Source of the DNA: Streptomyces sp. CB01249
Lineage (GTDB): Bacteria; Actinomycetota; Actinomycetes; Streptomycetales; Streptomycetaceae
Length of the DNA: 64,000 bases
Reading direction: 5' to 3'
NCBI RefSeq assembly: GCF_001905735.1
Contig: NZ_LISW01000008.1
Span: forward strand, 301,545 to 365,544
The position numbers were made by a program, and so were the translations under genes. Position 1 is the first letter of the stretch. Each line of letters opens with the position of its first letter. The notes below the pieces were generated by a model, which did not search any database, was not told where the DNA came from, and saw nothing but the letters and a program-made list of their open reading frames with translations. Shown here piece after piece: positions 25,711 through 34,770 of this stretch.

Positions 25711-28125
25711 ATGGCAAACCCCCCTGTTCCGCATGCCCGCAGGTCCGAAGCGGCCACCGCCGTCGACGGCCCCTGGCAGGACCCCGCGCTCGCCCCCGAG
25801 GAGCGCGTGGCCGACCTCGTCTCCCGGATGACCCTCCAGGAGAAGACCGCCCAGCTCTACGGAATCTGGGTGGGCGCCGACGCCGACGGGGACGGGGTGG
25901 CCCCGCACCAGAACGAGATGGTCGACGCCATCGACTGGGACGCGCTGATCCCGCGCGGCCTCGGCCAGCTGACCCGCCCCTTCGGCACCGCCCCCGTCGA
26001 CCCCGCCGTCGGCGCGATCTCGCTCGCCCGCGCCCAGCGGGCCATCGCGGGCGCCGGCCGCTTCGGCATTCCGGCCCTCGCCCACGAGGAGTGCCTGGCG
26101 GGCTTCACCGCCTGGGGCGCGACGGCCTACCCCGTCCCGCTCTCCTGGGGCGCCGCCTGGAACCCGGACCTGGTCACCGAGATGGCCCACCGGATCGGCA
26201 GCGACATGCGGTCCGTGGGCATCCACCAGGGCCTCGCCCCGGTCCTGGACGTCGTGCGCGACCTGCGCTGGGGCCGCGTCGAGGAGACCATCGGCGAGGA
26301 CCCCTACCTCGTCGCCACCATCGGCACCGCGTACGTGAAGGGCCTGGAGTCCGCCGGGATCGTCGCCACCCTCAAGCACTTCGCCGGGTACGCGGCATCG
26401 GCCGGCGCCCGCAACCTCTCGCCGGTCCGGGCCGGGGCCCGGGAGCTCGCCGACGTCATCCTGCCGCCCTTCGAGATGGCCCTCGTCGACGGCGGCGCCC
26501 GCTCCGTCATGCAGTCGTACGCGGAGATCGACGGCGTCCCGTCGGCGGCCGACCCCGCCCTGCTCACCGGGCTGCTCCGCGACACCTGGGGCTTCGAGGG
26601 CACCGTCGTCGCCGACTACTTCGCCATCGGCTTCCTGGAGACCCTGCACAAGGTCGCCGAGGGCCGCGCCGACGCCGCCCGCCTCGCCCTGGGCGCCGGG
26701 GTCGACGTGGAACTGCCCACCGTCCGCAGCTACGGCGACGAACTCGCCGCCGCCGTCCTGGACGGTACGGTCCCCGAGGCCCTGGTCGACCGCGCGCTGC
26801 ACCGGGTCCTCCTCCAGAAGTGCGAACTCGGGCTGCTCGACCCCGACTGGTCCCCGGTCCCCGCGCTGCTGCGCGACACCGACCCGGAGCGGGCGCGCGA
26901 GACCGTCGACCTGGACCCGCCGCGCAACCGCGCCCTCGCCCGCGAACTCGCCGAACAGGCCGTGGTCCTGCTCGCCAACCCGCAGGGGGCGCTGCCGCTC
27001 GCCGGGACCGGGCGGATCGCGGTGATCGGCCCCCGCGCCGACGACGCCCTCGCCATGCTCGGCTGCTACTCCTTCCCGAGCCACGTCGGCGTCCTGCACC
27101 CCGAGACCGCCATGGGCATCGACATCCCCACCGTGCTCGACGCGGTGCGCGGCGAGTTCCCCGCCGCCACGGTCACCGGCGCCCCCGGCTGCGAGGTCGA
27201 CGGCGCCGACACCTCGGGGTTCGCGGAAGCGGTGGACCTCGCCCGGGACGCGGACGTCTGCATCGCCGTGCTCGGCGACCGGGCCGGACTCTTCGGGCGC
27301 GGGACCTCGGGCGAGGGCTGCGACGCCGACGACCTCGCGCTGCCCGGCGTGCAGGGCGAACTGCTCGACGCGCTGCTGGACAGCGGAACCCCGGTCGTCC
27401 TGGTCCTGCTGACCGGCCGCCCGTACGCGCTCGGCCGCTGGGCGGACCGCACCGCCGCCGTGGTCCAGGCGTTCTTCCCCGGTGAGGAGGGCGGCCCGGC
27501 CCTGGCCTCCGTGCTCTCCGGCCGGGTCAGCCCCTCCGGCCGGCTGCCGGTCTCCGTGCCGCGCCACCCGGGCGGCCAGCCCTGGACCTACCTCCAGCCG
27601 CCCCTCGGGCTCGCCAACGGGGTCAGCAACCTGGACCCGACGCCGCTCTACCCCTTCGGCCACGGCCTCACGTACACCTCCTTCGCCTGGGAGCCCGGCG
27701 CCCCCGCCCCGGAGGAGATCCCCACCGACGGCTCCGCCGACATCGAGCTGACCGTCCGCAACACCGGGGACCGGGCGGGCGCGGAGGTCGTCCAGCTGTA
27801 CGTGCACGACCCGGTCGCCCAGACGACCCGGCCCGACAACCGGCTCATCGGCTACGCCCGGGTCCCGCTGGACGCGGGCCAGGAGGCGCGGGTGCGCTTC
27901 CGGTTCCACGCCGACCTGGTGTCCTTCACCGGCATCGGCGGGCGGCGCGTCGTGGAGCCGGGCGCGCTGGAGCTGCGGCTCGCGGCGTCCAGCGGTGCCG
28001 AGGACATCCGGCACACGGTGCACCTGCGCCTGACCGGTCCCGAGCGCACCCTCGACCACCGGCGGCGGCTGGTGTGCGACGCGGTGGTCGAACCCGTGCC
28101 GGCGGCCGCCCCCGTGCGGGGCTGA
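25711..28125 (+). CDS. bxlA: GH3 beta-xylosidase, intracellular
   Basis: An 804-residue glycoside hydrolase family 3 enzyme with (alpha/beta)8 domain (about 25-350), alpha/beta sandwich domain (about 400-620) and fibronectin-III-like C-terminal domain (about 690-775, DIELTVRNTGDRAGAEVVQLYVHD). The nucleophile Asp is in GTVVADYFAIGF and the acid/base Glu probably in RGTSGEGCDADDL. No signal peptide is visible, which agrees with hydrolysis of imported xylooligosaccharides to xylose in the cytoplasm. ATG at 25711, with GAGAGG upstream, is preferred over an in-frame ATG at 25666 that has no ribosome binding site. Last gene of the bxl operon; a GC-rich hairpin follows at about 28139-28168. Confidence 0.9.
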   Translation: MANPPVPHARRSEAATAVDGPWQDPALAPEERVADLVSRMTLQEKTAQLYGIWVGADADGDGVAPHQNEMVDAIDWDALIPRGLGQLTRPFGTAPVDPAVGAISLARAQRAIAGAGRFGIPALAHEECLAGFTAWGATAYPVPLSWGAAWNPDLVTEMAHRIGSDMRSVGIHQGLAPVLDVVRDLRWGRVEETIGEDPYLVATIGTAYVKGLESAGIVATLKHFAGYAASAGARNLSPVRAGARELADVILPPFEMALVDGGARSVMQSYAEIDGVPSAADPALLTGLLRDTWGFEGTVVADYFAIGFLETLHKVAEGRADAARLALGAGVDVELPTVRSYGDELAAAVLDGTVPEALVDRALHRVLLQKCELGLLDPDWSPVPALLRDTDPERARETVDLDPPRNRALARELAEQAVVLLANPQGALPLAGTGRIAVIGPRADDALAMLGCYSFPSHVGVLHPETAMGIDIPTVLDAVRGEFPAATVTGAPGCEVDGADTSGFAEAVDLARDADVCIAVLGDRAGLFGRGTSGEGCDADDLALPGVQGELLDALLDSGTPVVLVLLTGRPYALGRWADRTAAVVQAFFPGEEGGPALASVLSGRVSPSGRLPVSVPRHPGGQPWTYLQPPLGLANGVSNLDPTPLYPFGHGLTYTSFAWEPGAPAPEEIPTDGSADIELTVRNTGDRAGAEVVQLYVHDPVAQTTRPDNRLIGYARVPLDAGQEARVRFRFHADLVSFTGIGGRRVVEPGALELRLAASSGAEDIRHTVHLRLTGPERTLDHRRRLVCDAVVEPVPAAAPVRG

Positions 28126-28180
28126 CCGGCTCCGTACCGCCGGGCGGGGGCACCGCGCCTCCGCCCGGTCCCCAGCTCCA

Positions 28181-28191
28181 CGAAACTTTCG
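28181..28191. promoter_or_regulatory. BxlR-type operator before the xylanase gene
   Basis: CGAAACTTTCG (CGAAA-C-TTTCG), a perfect palindrome about 75 bp upstream of the GH10 start. The same sequence is known from promoters of Streptomyces xylanase genes. It overlaps a further TTTCGAAA palindrome at 28187-28194. Confidence 0.75.
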
Positions 28192-28263
28192 AAACACCCA
28201 CACCCGCGCAGGCCCTCCCGGTCACCGGGAACCCGGCCGTGCGCCTCTCGAAGGGTTTCTGTC

Positions 28264-29349
28264 ATGCGCAAGCCAATCAAGGCCGTGCTGATCGGCACCG
28301 CCGCCGCGGCCCTGCTCGCCCCCTGCACCATCAACGCCTTCGCCCACTCCGGCCACGGCGGCGGGACCGGGGACTCCCGGGCCACCACGCTCGGCGCGCT
28401 GGGCAAGCGGTCCGGCGTGCGCATCGGCACCGCCGTCGACATGGCCGCCCTGGCGGACGACGCGCCCTACCGCGCGAAGGCGGCGAGCGAGTTCAACTCG
28501 GTCACCCCGGAGAACGTCATGAAGTGGGAGTCCGTCGAGCCCACCCGTGGCACGTACGACTGGAAGCAGGCCGACCAGCTGGTCGACTTCGCCCGCGCCA
28601 ACGGCCAGCTGGTGCGCGGCCACACCCTGCTCTGGCACAACCAGCTGCCCGCCTGGCTCACCACCGGCGACTTCACCGCCGACGAGCTGCGCGCCATCCT
28701 CCGCAAGCACATCACCGACGAGGCCCGCCACTTCAAGGGCCGCATCTGGCAGTGGGACGTCGTCAACGAGGCGTTCAACGACGACGGCACCCTGCGCGAC
28801 TCCATCTGGCTCCAGAAGCTGGGCCCGGGCTACATCGCGGACGCCTTCCGCTGGGCCCACGCGGCGGACCCGAAGGCCAAGCTGTTCATCAACGACTACA
28901 ACATCGAGGGCGTCAACGCGAAGAGCACCGCCCTCTACGACCTGGTCGTCGAGCTGCGCAAGCAGCACGTACCCATCGACGGCGTCGGCATCCAGGGCCA
29001 CCTGTCCGTCCAGTACAACGCCCCCCACGACATCGCCGACAACATGAAGCGGTTCGACGCGCTCGGCCTGGAGACCGCGATCACCGAGGCCGACGTCCGC
29101 GTCCCGATGCCCTCCGACAGCACCAAGCAGGAGGCGCAGGCCGAGGGCTACGACGTACTGCTGCGCGGCTGCCTGCTCACCCGCAAGTGCACCGACTTCA
29201 CGGTCTGGGGCTTCACCGACAAGTACTCCTGGGTGCCCGACACCTTCGAGGGCGAGGGCGCGGCCAACCTCTTCGACGAGCACTACAAGGCCAAGCCCGC
29301 CTACAGCGCCCTGCGCGACGACCTGCTGCTCGCCGCCGGCCGCGACTGA
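28264..29349 (+). CDS. Secreted GH10 endo-1,4-beta-xylanase
   Basis: A 361-residue xylanase. A signal peptide (MRKPIKAVLIGTAAAALLAP, cleavage near AFAHS) is followed by one GH10 (beta/alpha)8 domain: SVTPENVMKWESVEP and RGHTLLWHNQLPAWL are substrate-cleft motifs, E169 in WDVVNEAF is the acid/base and E275 in TAITEADVR the nucleophile. No carbohydrate-binding module is attached. It cleaves the xylan backbone outside the cell; products would enter through the BxlEFG importer. It has its own promoter region with a CGAAACTTTCG operator, and the GH115 gene starts 20 bp after its stop, so the two are very probably co-transcribed. Confidence 0.95.
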   Translation: MRKPIKAVLIGTAAAALLAPCTINAFAHSGHGGGTGDSRATTLGALGKRSGVRIGTAVDMAALADDAPYRAKAASEFNSVTPENVMKWESVEPTRGTYDWKQADQLVDFARANGQLVRGHTLLWHNQLPAWLTTGDFTADELRAILRKHITDEARHFKGRIWQWDVVNEAFNDDGTLRDSIWLQKLGPGYIADAFRWAHAADPKAKLFINDYNIEGVNAKSTALYDLVVELRKQHVPIDGVGIQGHLSVQYNAPHDIADNMKRFDALGLETAITEADVRVPMPSDSTKQEAQAEGYDVLLRGCLLTRKCTDFTVWGFTDKYSWVPDTFEGEGAANLFDEHYKAKPAYSALRDDLLLAAGRD

Positions 29350-29369
29350 GCACCGAGAAGGAGAGCAGC

Positions 29370-32300
29370 ATGGACAGCGACACCCCCGGCACCCCCGGGC
29401 AGACGAGCCGCAGAGCGGTCCTCGGCCTCGGCCTCGGACTCACCGCACTCACCGCCACCCCCCTCGGCTCCCTCGTCGGGCTGACCGGTGAGGCGTCCGC
29501 CACCGGACACGGCCCCGCGCCCCGGCCCACCGACCCCGGCGCCTACATCTCGTTCACCGCACAGCGCGGCAGCTTCCCGCTGGTCAGCCACGGGCGGGCG
29601 ACCCCGGTCCTGGTCAGCGACCGCGACTGGCCGGGTGTCGTCAGGGTCGCCGGCGACCTCCGCGACGACATCGAACGCGTCACCGGCGTCCGCCCCGCCC
29701 TCTCGCACGGAGCGGTCCCGAAGGCCCGCGAGATCACGGTCATCGGGACCGTGGGCCGCAGCCCTCTCATCGACCGGCTGGTCGCCGACGGCAAGCTCGA
29801 CGTCTCCTCGATCCGCGGCAGGTGGGAGACCAGCCTCCAGACCGTCATCGACCACCCGCTGCCCGGCGTCGAGCGCGCATTCGTCATCGCCGGCAGCGAC
29901 CAGCGCGGCACGATCTTCGGCGCGTACGACGTCTCGCGCGGCATCGGCGTCTCGCCCTGGTACTGGTGGGACGACGTCGTCCCCGTACACCGCGACGAGA
30001 TCCACGTACGGCCCGGACGCCACACCCAGGGCACCCCGGCCGTGAAGTACCGCGGCTTCTTCATCAACGACGAGAACCCGGCGCTCGGCACCTGGGCCCC
30101 CGCCTACTTCGGGCCCGGCAAGGCGCCCGGCTTCGAGGGCGGCTTCAACGCGGACTTCTACGCCCGCGTCTTCGAGGTCATGCTCCGGCTCAAGGCCAAC
30201 TACCTGTGGCCGGCCGTCTGGGGCCGCGCCTTCGCCGAGGACGACCCGCTCAACCACGCCACCGCCAAGGCGTACGGCGTCGTCATGGGCACCTCGCACG
30301 AGGCACCCATGATGCGCGGCATCGAGGAGTGGAACCGGCACGCCGTCGCCGCCGTACGCGACGCCGAGGGCAACATCACCACCCCCGGCCACGACCCCTA
30401 CGGCGGCACCGGCGAGTGGTCCTTCCGCCGCAACGCCGAAGCGCTCAAGGCGTACTGGGCGGACGGCATCCGCCGGATGAAGGACGAGGACTTCGAGGGC
30501 GTCGTCACCCTCGGCATGCGCGGCAACGGCGACGTCAGCCTCCCCGACGGCGACGGCATCGAGCTGATGACCGAGATCATCGCCACCCAGCGGCAGATCC
30601 TCGCCGAGGTCTCCGGCAGGGACGTCACCACGATCCCGCAGGTCTGGACCCTCTACAAGGAGGTCCAGCGCTACTGGGACCGGGGTCTGCGCGTCCCCGA
30701 GGACGTCACCGTGGTCCTCACCGACGACAACTGGGCCAACATCCGCAAGCTCCCCGACCCGGCCGAGGCGCCGAGGGAGGGCGGCTACGGGCTCTACTAC
30801 CACTTCGACTACGTCGGCGTCGGCCGCAACTACAAGTGGGTGGACACCGCGTCGCTGCCCAACATGTGGGACCAGCTCCACCAGTGCGACGCCTACGGCA
30901 ACCACGGACTGTGGGTCACCAACGTCGGCGACCTCAAGGGCAACGAACTGCCCACACAGTTCTTCCTGGAGTACGCCTGGAACCCGGAGCGCTGGACCCT
31001 GGACCGGCTGCCGGAGTGGGAGGAGACGTACGCCCGGCAGAACTTCGGCGAGAAGCAGGCGACCGAGATCGCCGCCGTCCTGCGCGAGTACGCCCGGCTC
31101 CAGGCCCGCCGCAAGCCCGAGCTGCTCAACCGCCGGATCACCCTCGACCCGGCGAAGGACCCCGCCACCGACAGCTCGGCCGTGGTCTACGACGACCAGG
31201 CGTCCCCCTTCGGCCTTGTCCACTACCGCGAGCTGGAACGCGTCACCGAGGAGTGGCGGCTGCTCGGCGAGCGCGCCGGGCGGATCGGGCACCGGCTTCC
31301 CGCCTCCGCCCAGGACGCCTGGTACGAACTCGTCGGCTACGAGGTCGCGGCCACCGTCAACCTGTACGCGCTGCGCGAGGCGGAGTTCACCAACATCCAC
31401 TACGCGGCCCAGGGCCGGGCCCTCACCAACGAGCTGGCGGCCACCGCGGAGGCGCGGCTCGCCGACGACTTCGCCCTGGCCGACCGCTTCAACACGAAGA
31501 TCGCGGGCGGCAAGTGGCAGGGCTTCCAGACCCAGCCGCACATCGACTACGGCGACGTCGAGCGCTACGGACCCAACGCCCCCTGGCAGCAGCCCGAGAT
31601 CGACAACGTGGCCATCAAGGACGTGCTCTTCCCGGCCGTCCGGCGCATCGACCTGCCCGCACGGGCCGCGATGGGCGTCGCCGTGGACGGTTCCACGGCG
31701 TGGTGGCCGCACGAGACCGCGCCCGCCGTGCTGCCGGTGTTCAGCCCGTACCAGACCCGGCCCGCGCAGTACATCGAGGTGTTCAACCGGGGCCGCGCCC
31801 CCTTCGACTACCGGGTGCGGACCGGTGCGTCCTGGCTGACCGCCGACCGGGTGCGCGGCCGCGTCACCACGCAGGACCGCATCACCCTGCGCGTCGACTG
31901 GGACCGGGCGCCGAAGGGCGTCACCCGCGTCCCCGTCACCGTCACGGGGCCCGACGGCGCGGAGGTGACCGTCACGGCGGTGGCCGACCGCCCCGCGCTC
32001 TCCCGGTCCCGGCTCGGCGGCTTCGTGGAGGCCGGGGGATACGTGTCCATCGAGGCGGACCACTACCACCGGGCCGTCGGCGGCCGGGGCGTCACCTGGC
32101 AGCGCATCCCGGACATCGGACGCACCGGGGCCGGTATGGAGCCCTTCCCGGTCACCGCCGCCCGGCAGACTCCCGGCGGCCGGAGCCCGCGCCTGGAGTA
32201 CCGGGTCAGCCTGTTCACCACCGGGCCGGTCACCGTGTACGCGTACCTCTCGCCCCGTAACAACGCGCTGCCGACCGACGGTCTGACCTACGCGGTCTCC

Positions 32301-32561
32301 TTCGACGGCGCCGATCCGCAGCGGGTGAACGTCACGAAGGTGACCGGGGCCGACGACGGGACCATGAACGCCCAGTGGGCCCGGCACACCTCCGACAACG
32401 TCACCGTCACCGGCACGGTCCACCGTGTCACCGGACCCGGGGTGCATGTGCTGAAATTCTGGATGGTCGACCCGACGGTGGTCCTCCAGAACCTGGTGAT
32501 CGACACCGGCGGCCTCGAACCCAGCTACCTGGGCCCGCCGGAAAGCCTCCGGCTGGACTGA
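29370..32561 (+). CDS. Secreted GH115 xylan alpha-1,2-glucuronidase
   Basis: A 1063-residue enzyme of GH115, which removes (4-O-methyl)glucuronic acid from internal xylose units of glucuronoxylan. The N-terminus has a twin-arginine-like signal (TSRRAVLGLGLGLTAL). Family landmarks include FVIAGSDQRGTIFGAYDVS, SPWYWWDDVVPV, VKYRGFFINDENPALGTW, LKANYLWPAVWGRAF and GTSHEAPMMR. The C-terminal 300 residues form the beta-rich domain usual for the family. ATG at 29370 lies behind GAGAAGGAGAG. With the upstream GH10 it forms the extracellular part of a glucuronoxylan pathway. Confidence 0.93.
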   Translation: MDSDTPGTPGQTSRRAVLGLGLGLTALTATPLGSLVGLTGEASATGHGPAPRPTDPGAYISFTAQRGSFPLVSHGRATPVLVSDRDWPGVVRVAGDLRDDIERVTGVRPALSHGAVPKAREITVIGTVGRSPLIDRLVADGKLDVSSIRGRWETSLQTVIDHPLPGVERAFVIAGSDQRGTIFGAYDVSRGIGVSPWYWWDDVVPVHRDEIHVRPGRHTQGTPAVKYRGFFINDENPALGTWAPAYFGPGKAPGFEGGFNADFYARVFEVMLRLKANYLWPAVWGRAFAEDDPLNHATAKAYGVVMGTSHEAPMMRGIEEWNRHAVAAVRDAEGNITTPGHDPYGGTGEWSFRRNAEALKAYWADGIRRMKDEDFEGVVTLGMRGNGDVSLPDGDGIELMTEIIATQRQILAEVSGRDVTTIPQVWTLYKEVQRYWDRGLRVPEDVTVVLTDDNWANIRKLPDPAEAPREGGYGLYYHFDYVGVGRNYKWVDTASLPNMWDQLHQCDAYGNHGLWVTNVGDLKGNELPTQFFLEYAWNPERWTLDRLPEWEETYARQNFGEKQATEIAAVLREYARLQARRKPELLNRRITLDPAKDPATDSSAVVYDDQASPFGLVHYRELERVTEEWRLLGERAGRIGHRLPASAQDAWYELVGYEVAATVNLYALREAEFTNIHYAAQGRALTNELAATAEARLADDFALADRFNTKIAGGKWQGFQTQPHIDYGDVERYGPNAPWQQPEIDNVAIKDVLFPAVRRIDLPARAAMGVAVDGSTAWWPHETAPAVLPVFSPYQTRPAQYIEVFNRGRAPFDYRVRTGASWLTADRVRGRVTTQDRITLRVDWDRAPKGVTRVPVTVTGPDGAEVTVTAVADRPALSRSRLGGFVEAGGYVSIEADHYHRAVGGRGVTWQRIPDIGRTGAGMEPFPVTAARQTPGGRSPRLEYRVSLFTTGPVTVYAYLSPRNNALPTDGLTYAVSFDGADPQRVNVTKVTGADDGTMNAQWARHTSDNVTVTGTVHRVTGPGVHVLKFWMVDPTVVLQNLVIDTGGLEPSYLGPPESLRLD

Positions 32562-32600
32562 GCCCGGCGGCACGGAACGTACACGGGAAGGTGTGCAGCG

Positions 32601-32981
32601 ATGACGGACGAGCACGGGAACAGCGGAATCCTGGAGATCGCCCCCGCCGGGGCGGAGGTCGGGATCACCGTCGCCACCCCGTCCGGCGAGCACACCCTCC
32701 TGTGCACCCCGGCCCGGGCCCGGGAACTGGCGGCCGCTCTCGGCTTCGCGGCGGACGAGGCCGAGAGCGGACCGGCCCACCACGTCACCGTCCGGGCGGA
32801 CGAACTGCACCGGGGCGATGTGCGCGACGGCGACCGCGCCATGACCGTGGACGCCGTCCGTGTGGAAGGCGGCACCGCCCACGTCACCTGGACGTCCGGC
32901 GCCGGACGCAGCTGGAACCAGCTGTACGACGCCGACGCCTCCATCCCGCTCCGGCGCCGGGGCCGGCTGCCGGGGGCGTGA
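32601..32981 (+). CDS. Small protein of unknown function (126 aa)
   Basis: A soluble, acidic protein without signal peptide or membrane segment. It looks beta-rich: ILEIAPAGAEVGITVATPSGEHTLLCT, then HHVTVRADELHRGDVRDGDRAMTVDAVR and a second strand pair ending SWNQLYDADASIPL. No family is recognised. ATG at 32601 is preceded by GGGAAGG. It lies 39 bp after the GH115 gene and 63 bp before a DUF1876 gene, on the same strand, so it could be at the end of the xylanase transcript; a role in xylan use is not implied by its sequence. Confidence 0.6.
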   Translation: MTDEHGNSGILEIAPAGAEVGITVATPSGEHTLLCTPARARELAAALGFAADEAESGPAHHVTVRADELHRGDVRDGDRAMTVDAVRVEGGTAHVTWTSGAGRSWNQLYDADASIPLRRRGRLPGA

Positions 32982-33044
32982 GCGTTCGCGCGCGGCCCGG
33001 CGGCGGGCGCACCCTGGAAGGGAGACCTTCCGGAGGTGAACGCC

Positions 33045-33323
33045 ATGACCCGAACCGCTGTCGGATGGCACATCGAGCTCGAATTCGAGGAGGACACCCA
33101 CCGCACTCGCGCGGCCGCCCTGGTGCGGCTCTCCGACGGACAGGAGGTGCGCGCCCACGGCTATGCCAGCCGCCACCCCTCCGACGCCGAGCAGCCCCGG
33201 GTGGGGGAGGAGATCGCCGGAGCCCGCGCGCTCAACGAACTGGCGATGAAGCTCCTGACCAAGGCGCACGACGAGATCGACGACGCGGCCGGCCGCAGCT
33301 CGTACCCACTGAAACCCCGCTGA
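33045..33323 (+). CDS. DUF1876-family small protein
   Basis: A 92-residue protein: VGWHIELEFEEDTHRTRAAALVRL, SRHPSDAEQPRVGEEIAGARALNELAMKLL. This is the compact alpha/beta fold of actinobacterial DUF1876 (Rv2632c-like) proteins, of unknown function. ATG at 33045 is preferred because CGGAGG lies 8 bp upstream; the GTG at 33036 overlaps that ribosome binding site. Confidence 0.8.
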   Translation: MTRTAVGWHIELEFEEDTHRTRAAALVRLSDGQEVRAHGYASRHPSDAEQPRVGEEIAGARALNELAMKLLTKAHDEIDDAAGRSSYPLKPR

Positions 33324-33384
33324 CCCGGACCCCGCGAAGCCGCAGGTCGCTTGTACGAGAGTGGTCGTAATTTGACGGGCGTCG

Positions 33385-33409
33385 TACTACGGGATGTATC
33401 GTACTAGCG
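33385..33409. promoter_or_regulatory. Promoter/operator region of the Old Yellow Enzyme gene
   Basis: CGTACTA occurs twice (33383-33389 and 33400-33406) as a direct repeat with 17-bp period, and TACTACGGG at 33385-33393 matches 8 of 9 bases of the half-site TACTACGAG in the palindrome before the ArsR gene at 52865. A TTGACG hexamer lies upstream at 33372-33377. Confidence 0.4.
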
Positions 33410-33441
33410 ATCCTTCCGTACCCGGCGAAACGGAGTCCGTC

Positions 33442-34539
33442 GTGAGTGCCCTCTTCGAGCCCTACACCCTCAGGTCGCTTGTCGTGCCCAACCGGGTGTG
33501 GATGGCGCCCATGTGCCAGTACAGCGCCGCGGTGGAGGGGCCGGAGACCGGTGTGCCGGGCGACTGGCACTTCGCCCACCTCGCGGCCCGCGCCACCGGC
33601 GGCACCGGCCTGATCCTCACCGAGGCCACGGCCGTCAGCCCCGAGGGCCGCATCAGCCCGGCCGACCTCGGCATCTGGAACGACACCCAGGTCGAGGCGT
33701 TCCGCCGGATCACCGAGTTCGTCAAGGCGCACGGCTCCGTGATCGGCATCCAGCTCGCCCACGCCGGGCGCAAGGCGTCGACCGCCGCGCCCTGGACCGG
33801 CGGCCGCCCCGTCGGCCCCGAGGCGCACGGCTGGACCCCGGTCGCCCCCAGCCCGCTGCCCTTCGACGAGGGCTACCCGGTCCCGCACGAGCTGACCACC
33901 GACGAGATCGCGGGCGTCGTGGACGACTTCCGCCGGGCCGCCCGGCGCTCCGTCGAGGCGGGCTTCCAGGTCGCCGAGGTGCACGGTGCGCACGGCTACC
34001 TCATCGGCCAGTTCCTCTCCCCGCACAGCAACCACCGCACCGACGAGTACGGCGGCAGCTTCGAGAACCGCGTCCGCCTGGCCCTTGAGGTGGTCGACGC
34101 GGTGCGCGAGGTGTGGCCCGAGGAACTGCCGGTCTTCTTCCGCGTCTCCGCGACGGACTGGCTCACGGAGAACCCCGAGGACGAGCGGGAGGGCTGGACG
34201 GCCGACGAGACCGTGCGCCTCGCGGCGCTCCTGCGGGACCACGGGGTGGATCTGCTCGACGTCTCCACCGGCGGCAACGCGCCCCGCGCCCGTATCGCCA
34301 CCGGCCCGGGCTACCAGGTGCCCTTCGCCGAGCGCGTGAAGCGGGAGACCTCGCTGCCCGTGGCGGCCGTCGGCCTCATCACGGACCCGCAGCACGCCGA
34401 GAAGATCCTCGCCGAGGGCCGCGCGGACGCCGTCCTCCTCGGGCGCGAACTGCTCCGCAGCCCCTCCTGGGCCCGGGACGCCGCCCGCGCGCTGAACGGC
34501 ACGGTGCACGCCCCGGTCCCGTACGGCTACGCCATCTGA
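33442..34539 (+). CDS. NADH:flavin oxidoreductase, Old Yellow Enzyme family (YqjM-like)
   Basis: A 365-residue FMN-dependent ene-reductase. The (beta/alpha)8 barrel shows LFEPYTLRSLVVPNRVWMAPMCQYSA (YqjM-type N-terminus with the FMN-contacting Cys), IGIQLAHAGRKAS, EVHGAHGYLIGQFLSPHSN (His-x-x-His substrate anion motif) and a C-terminal FMN-phosphate segment VGLITDP with DAVLLGRELL. GTG at 33442 follows CGGAG; the upstream ATG at 33394 falls inside the promoter repeats and would give no better match. Such enzymes reduce activated alkenes and often respond to electrophile stress. A strong terminator follows. Confidence 0.92.
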   Translation: MSALFEPYTLRSLVVPNRVWMAPMCQYSAAVEGPETGVPGDWHFAHLAARATGGTGLILTEATAVSPEGRISPADLGIWNDTQVEAFRRITEFVKAHGSVIGIQLAHAGRKASTAAPWTGGRPVGPEAHGWTPVAPSPLPFDEGYPVPHELTTDEIAGVVDDFRRAARRSVEAGFQVAEVHGAHGYLIGQFLSPHSNHRTDEYGGSFENRVRLALEVVDAVREVWPEELPVFFRVSATDWLTENPEDEREGWTADETVRLAALLRDHGVDLLDVSTGGNAPRARIATGPGYQVPFAERVKRETSLPVAAVGLITDPQHAEKILAEGRADAVLLGRELLRSPSWARDAARALNGTVHAPVPYGYAI

Positions 34540-34571
34540 TTCACCCTCAGGGCGTTCCCTTTCGCCCCCGG

Positions 34572-34608
34572 CCGCCCCCTTCGCACCCAAGGTGTGCGAA
34601 GGGGGCGG
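34572..34608 (+). terminator. Terminator after the Old Yellow Enzyme gene
   Basis: CCGCCCCCTTCGCAC pairs with GTGCGAAGGGGGCGG over 15 bp around a short loop, 33 bp after the stop codon. Confidence 0.75.
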
Positions 34609-34770
34609 TCTGCGTGGACCCGCCGCCCGGCTCGTACAGCCGTGCTTTCTATCGTTGAAAAATCCTCGCGCACGACTGTTGTTTTACGTTTGATGCTGTG
34701 GCTCAATGTTCGATTGTGTGCTGTGCCTCACAGGTTCGAGGCACTTCAGCTCTCTCGACAGGACGACGCC

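Noticed and set aside
29301..33269. Open frame of over 1300 codons on the minus strand opposite GH115
   Set aside because: No recognisable domain, and the composition is that of an antisense shadow; the plus-strand frame has a signal peptide, ribosome binding site and GH115 motifs.
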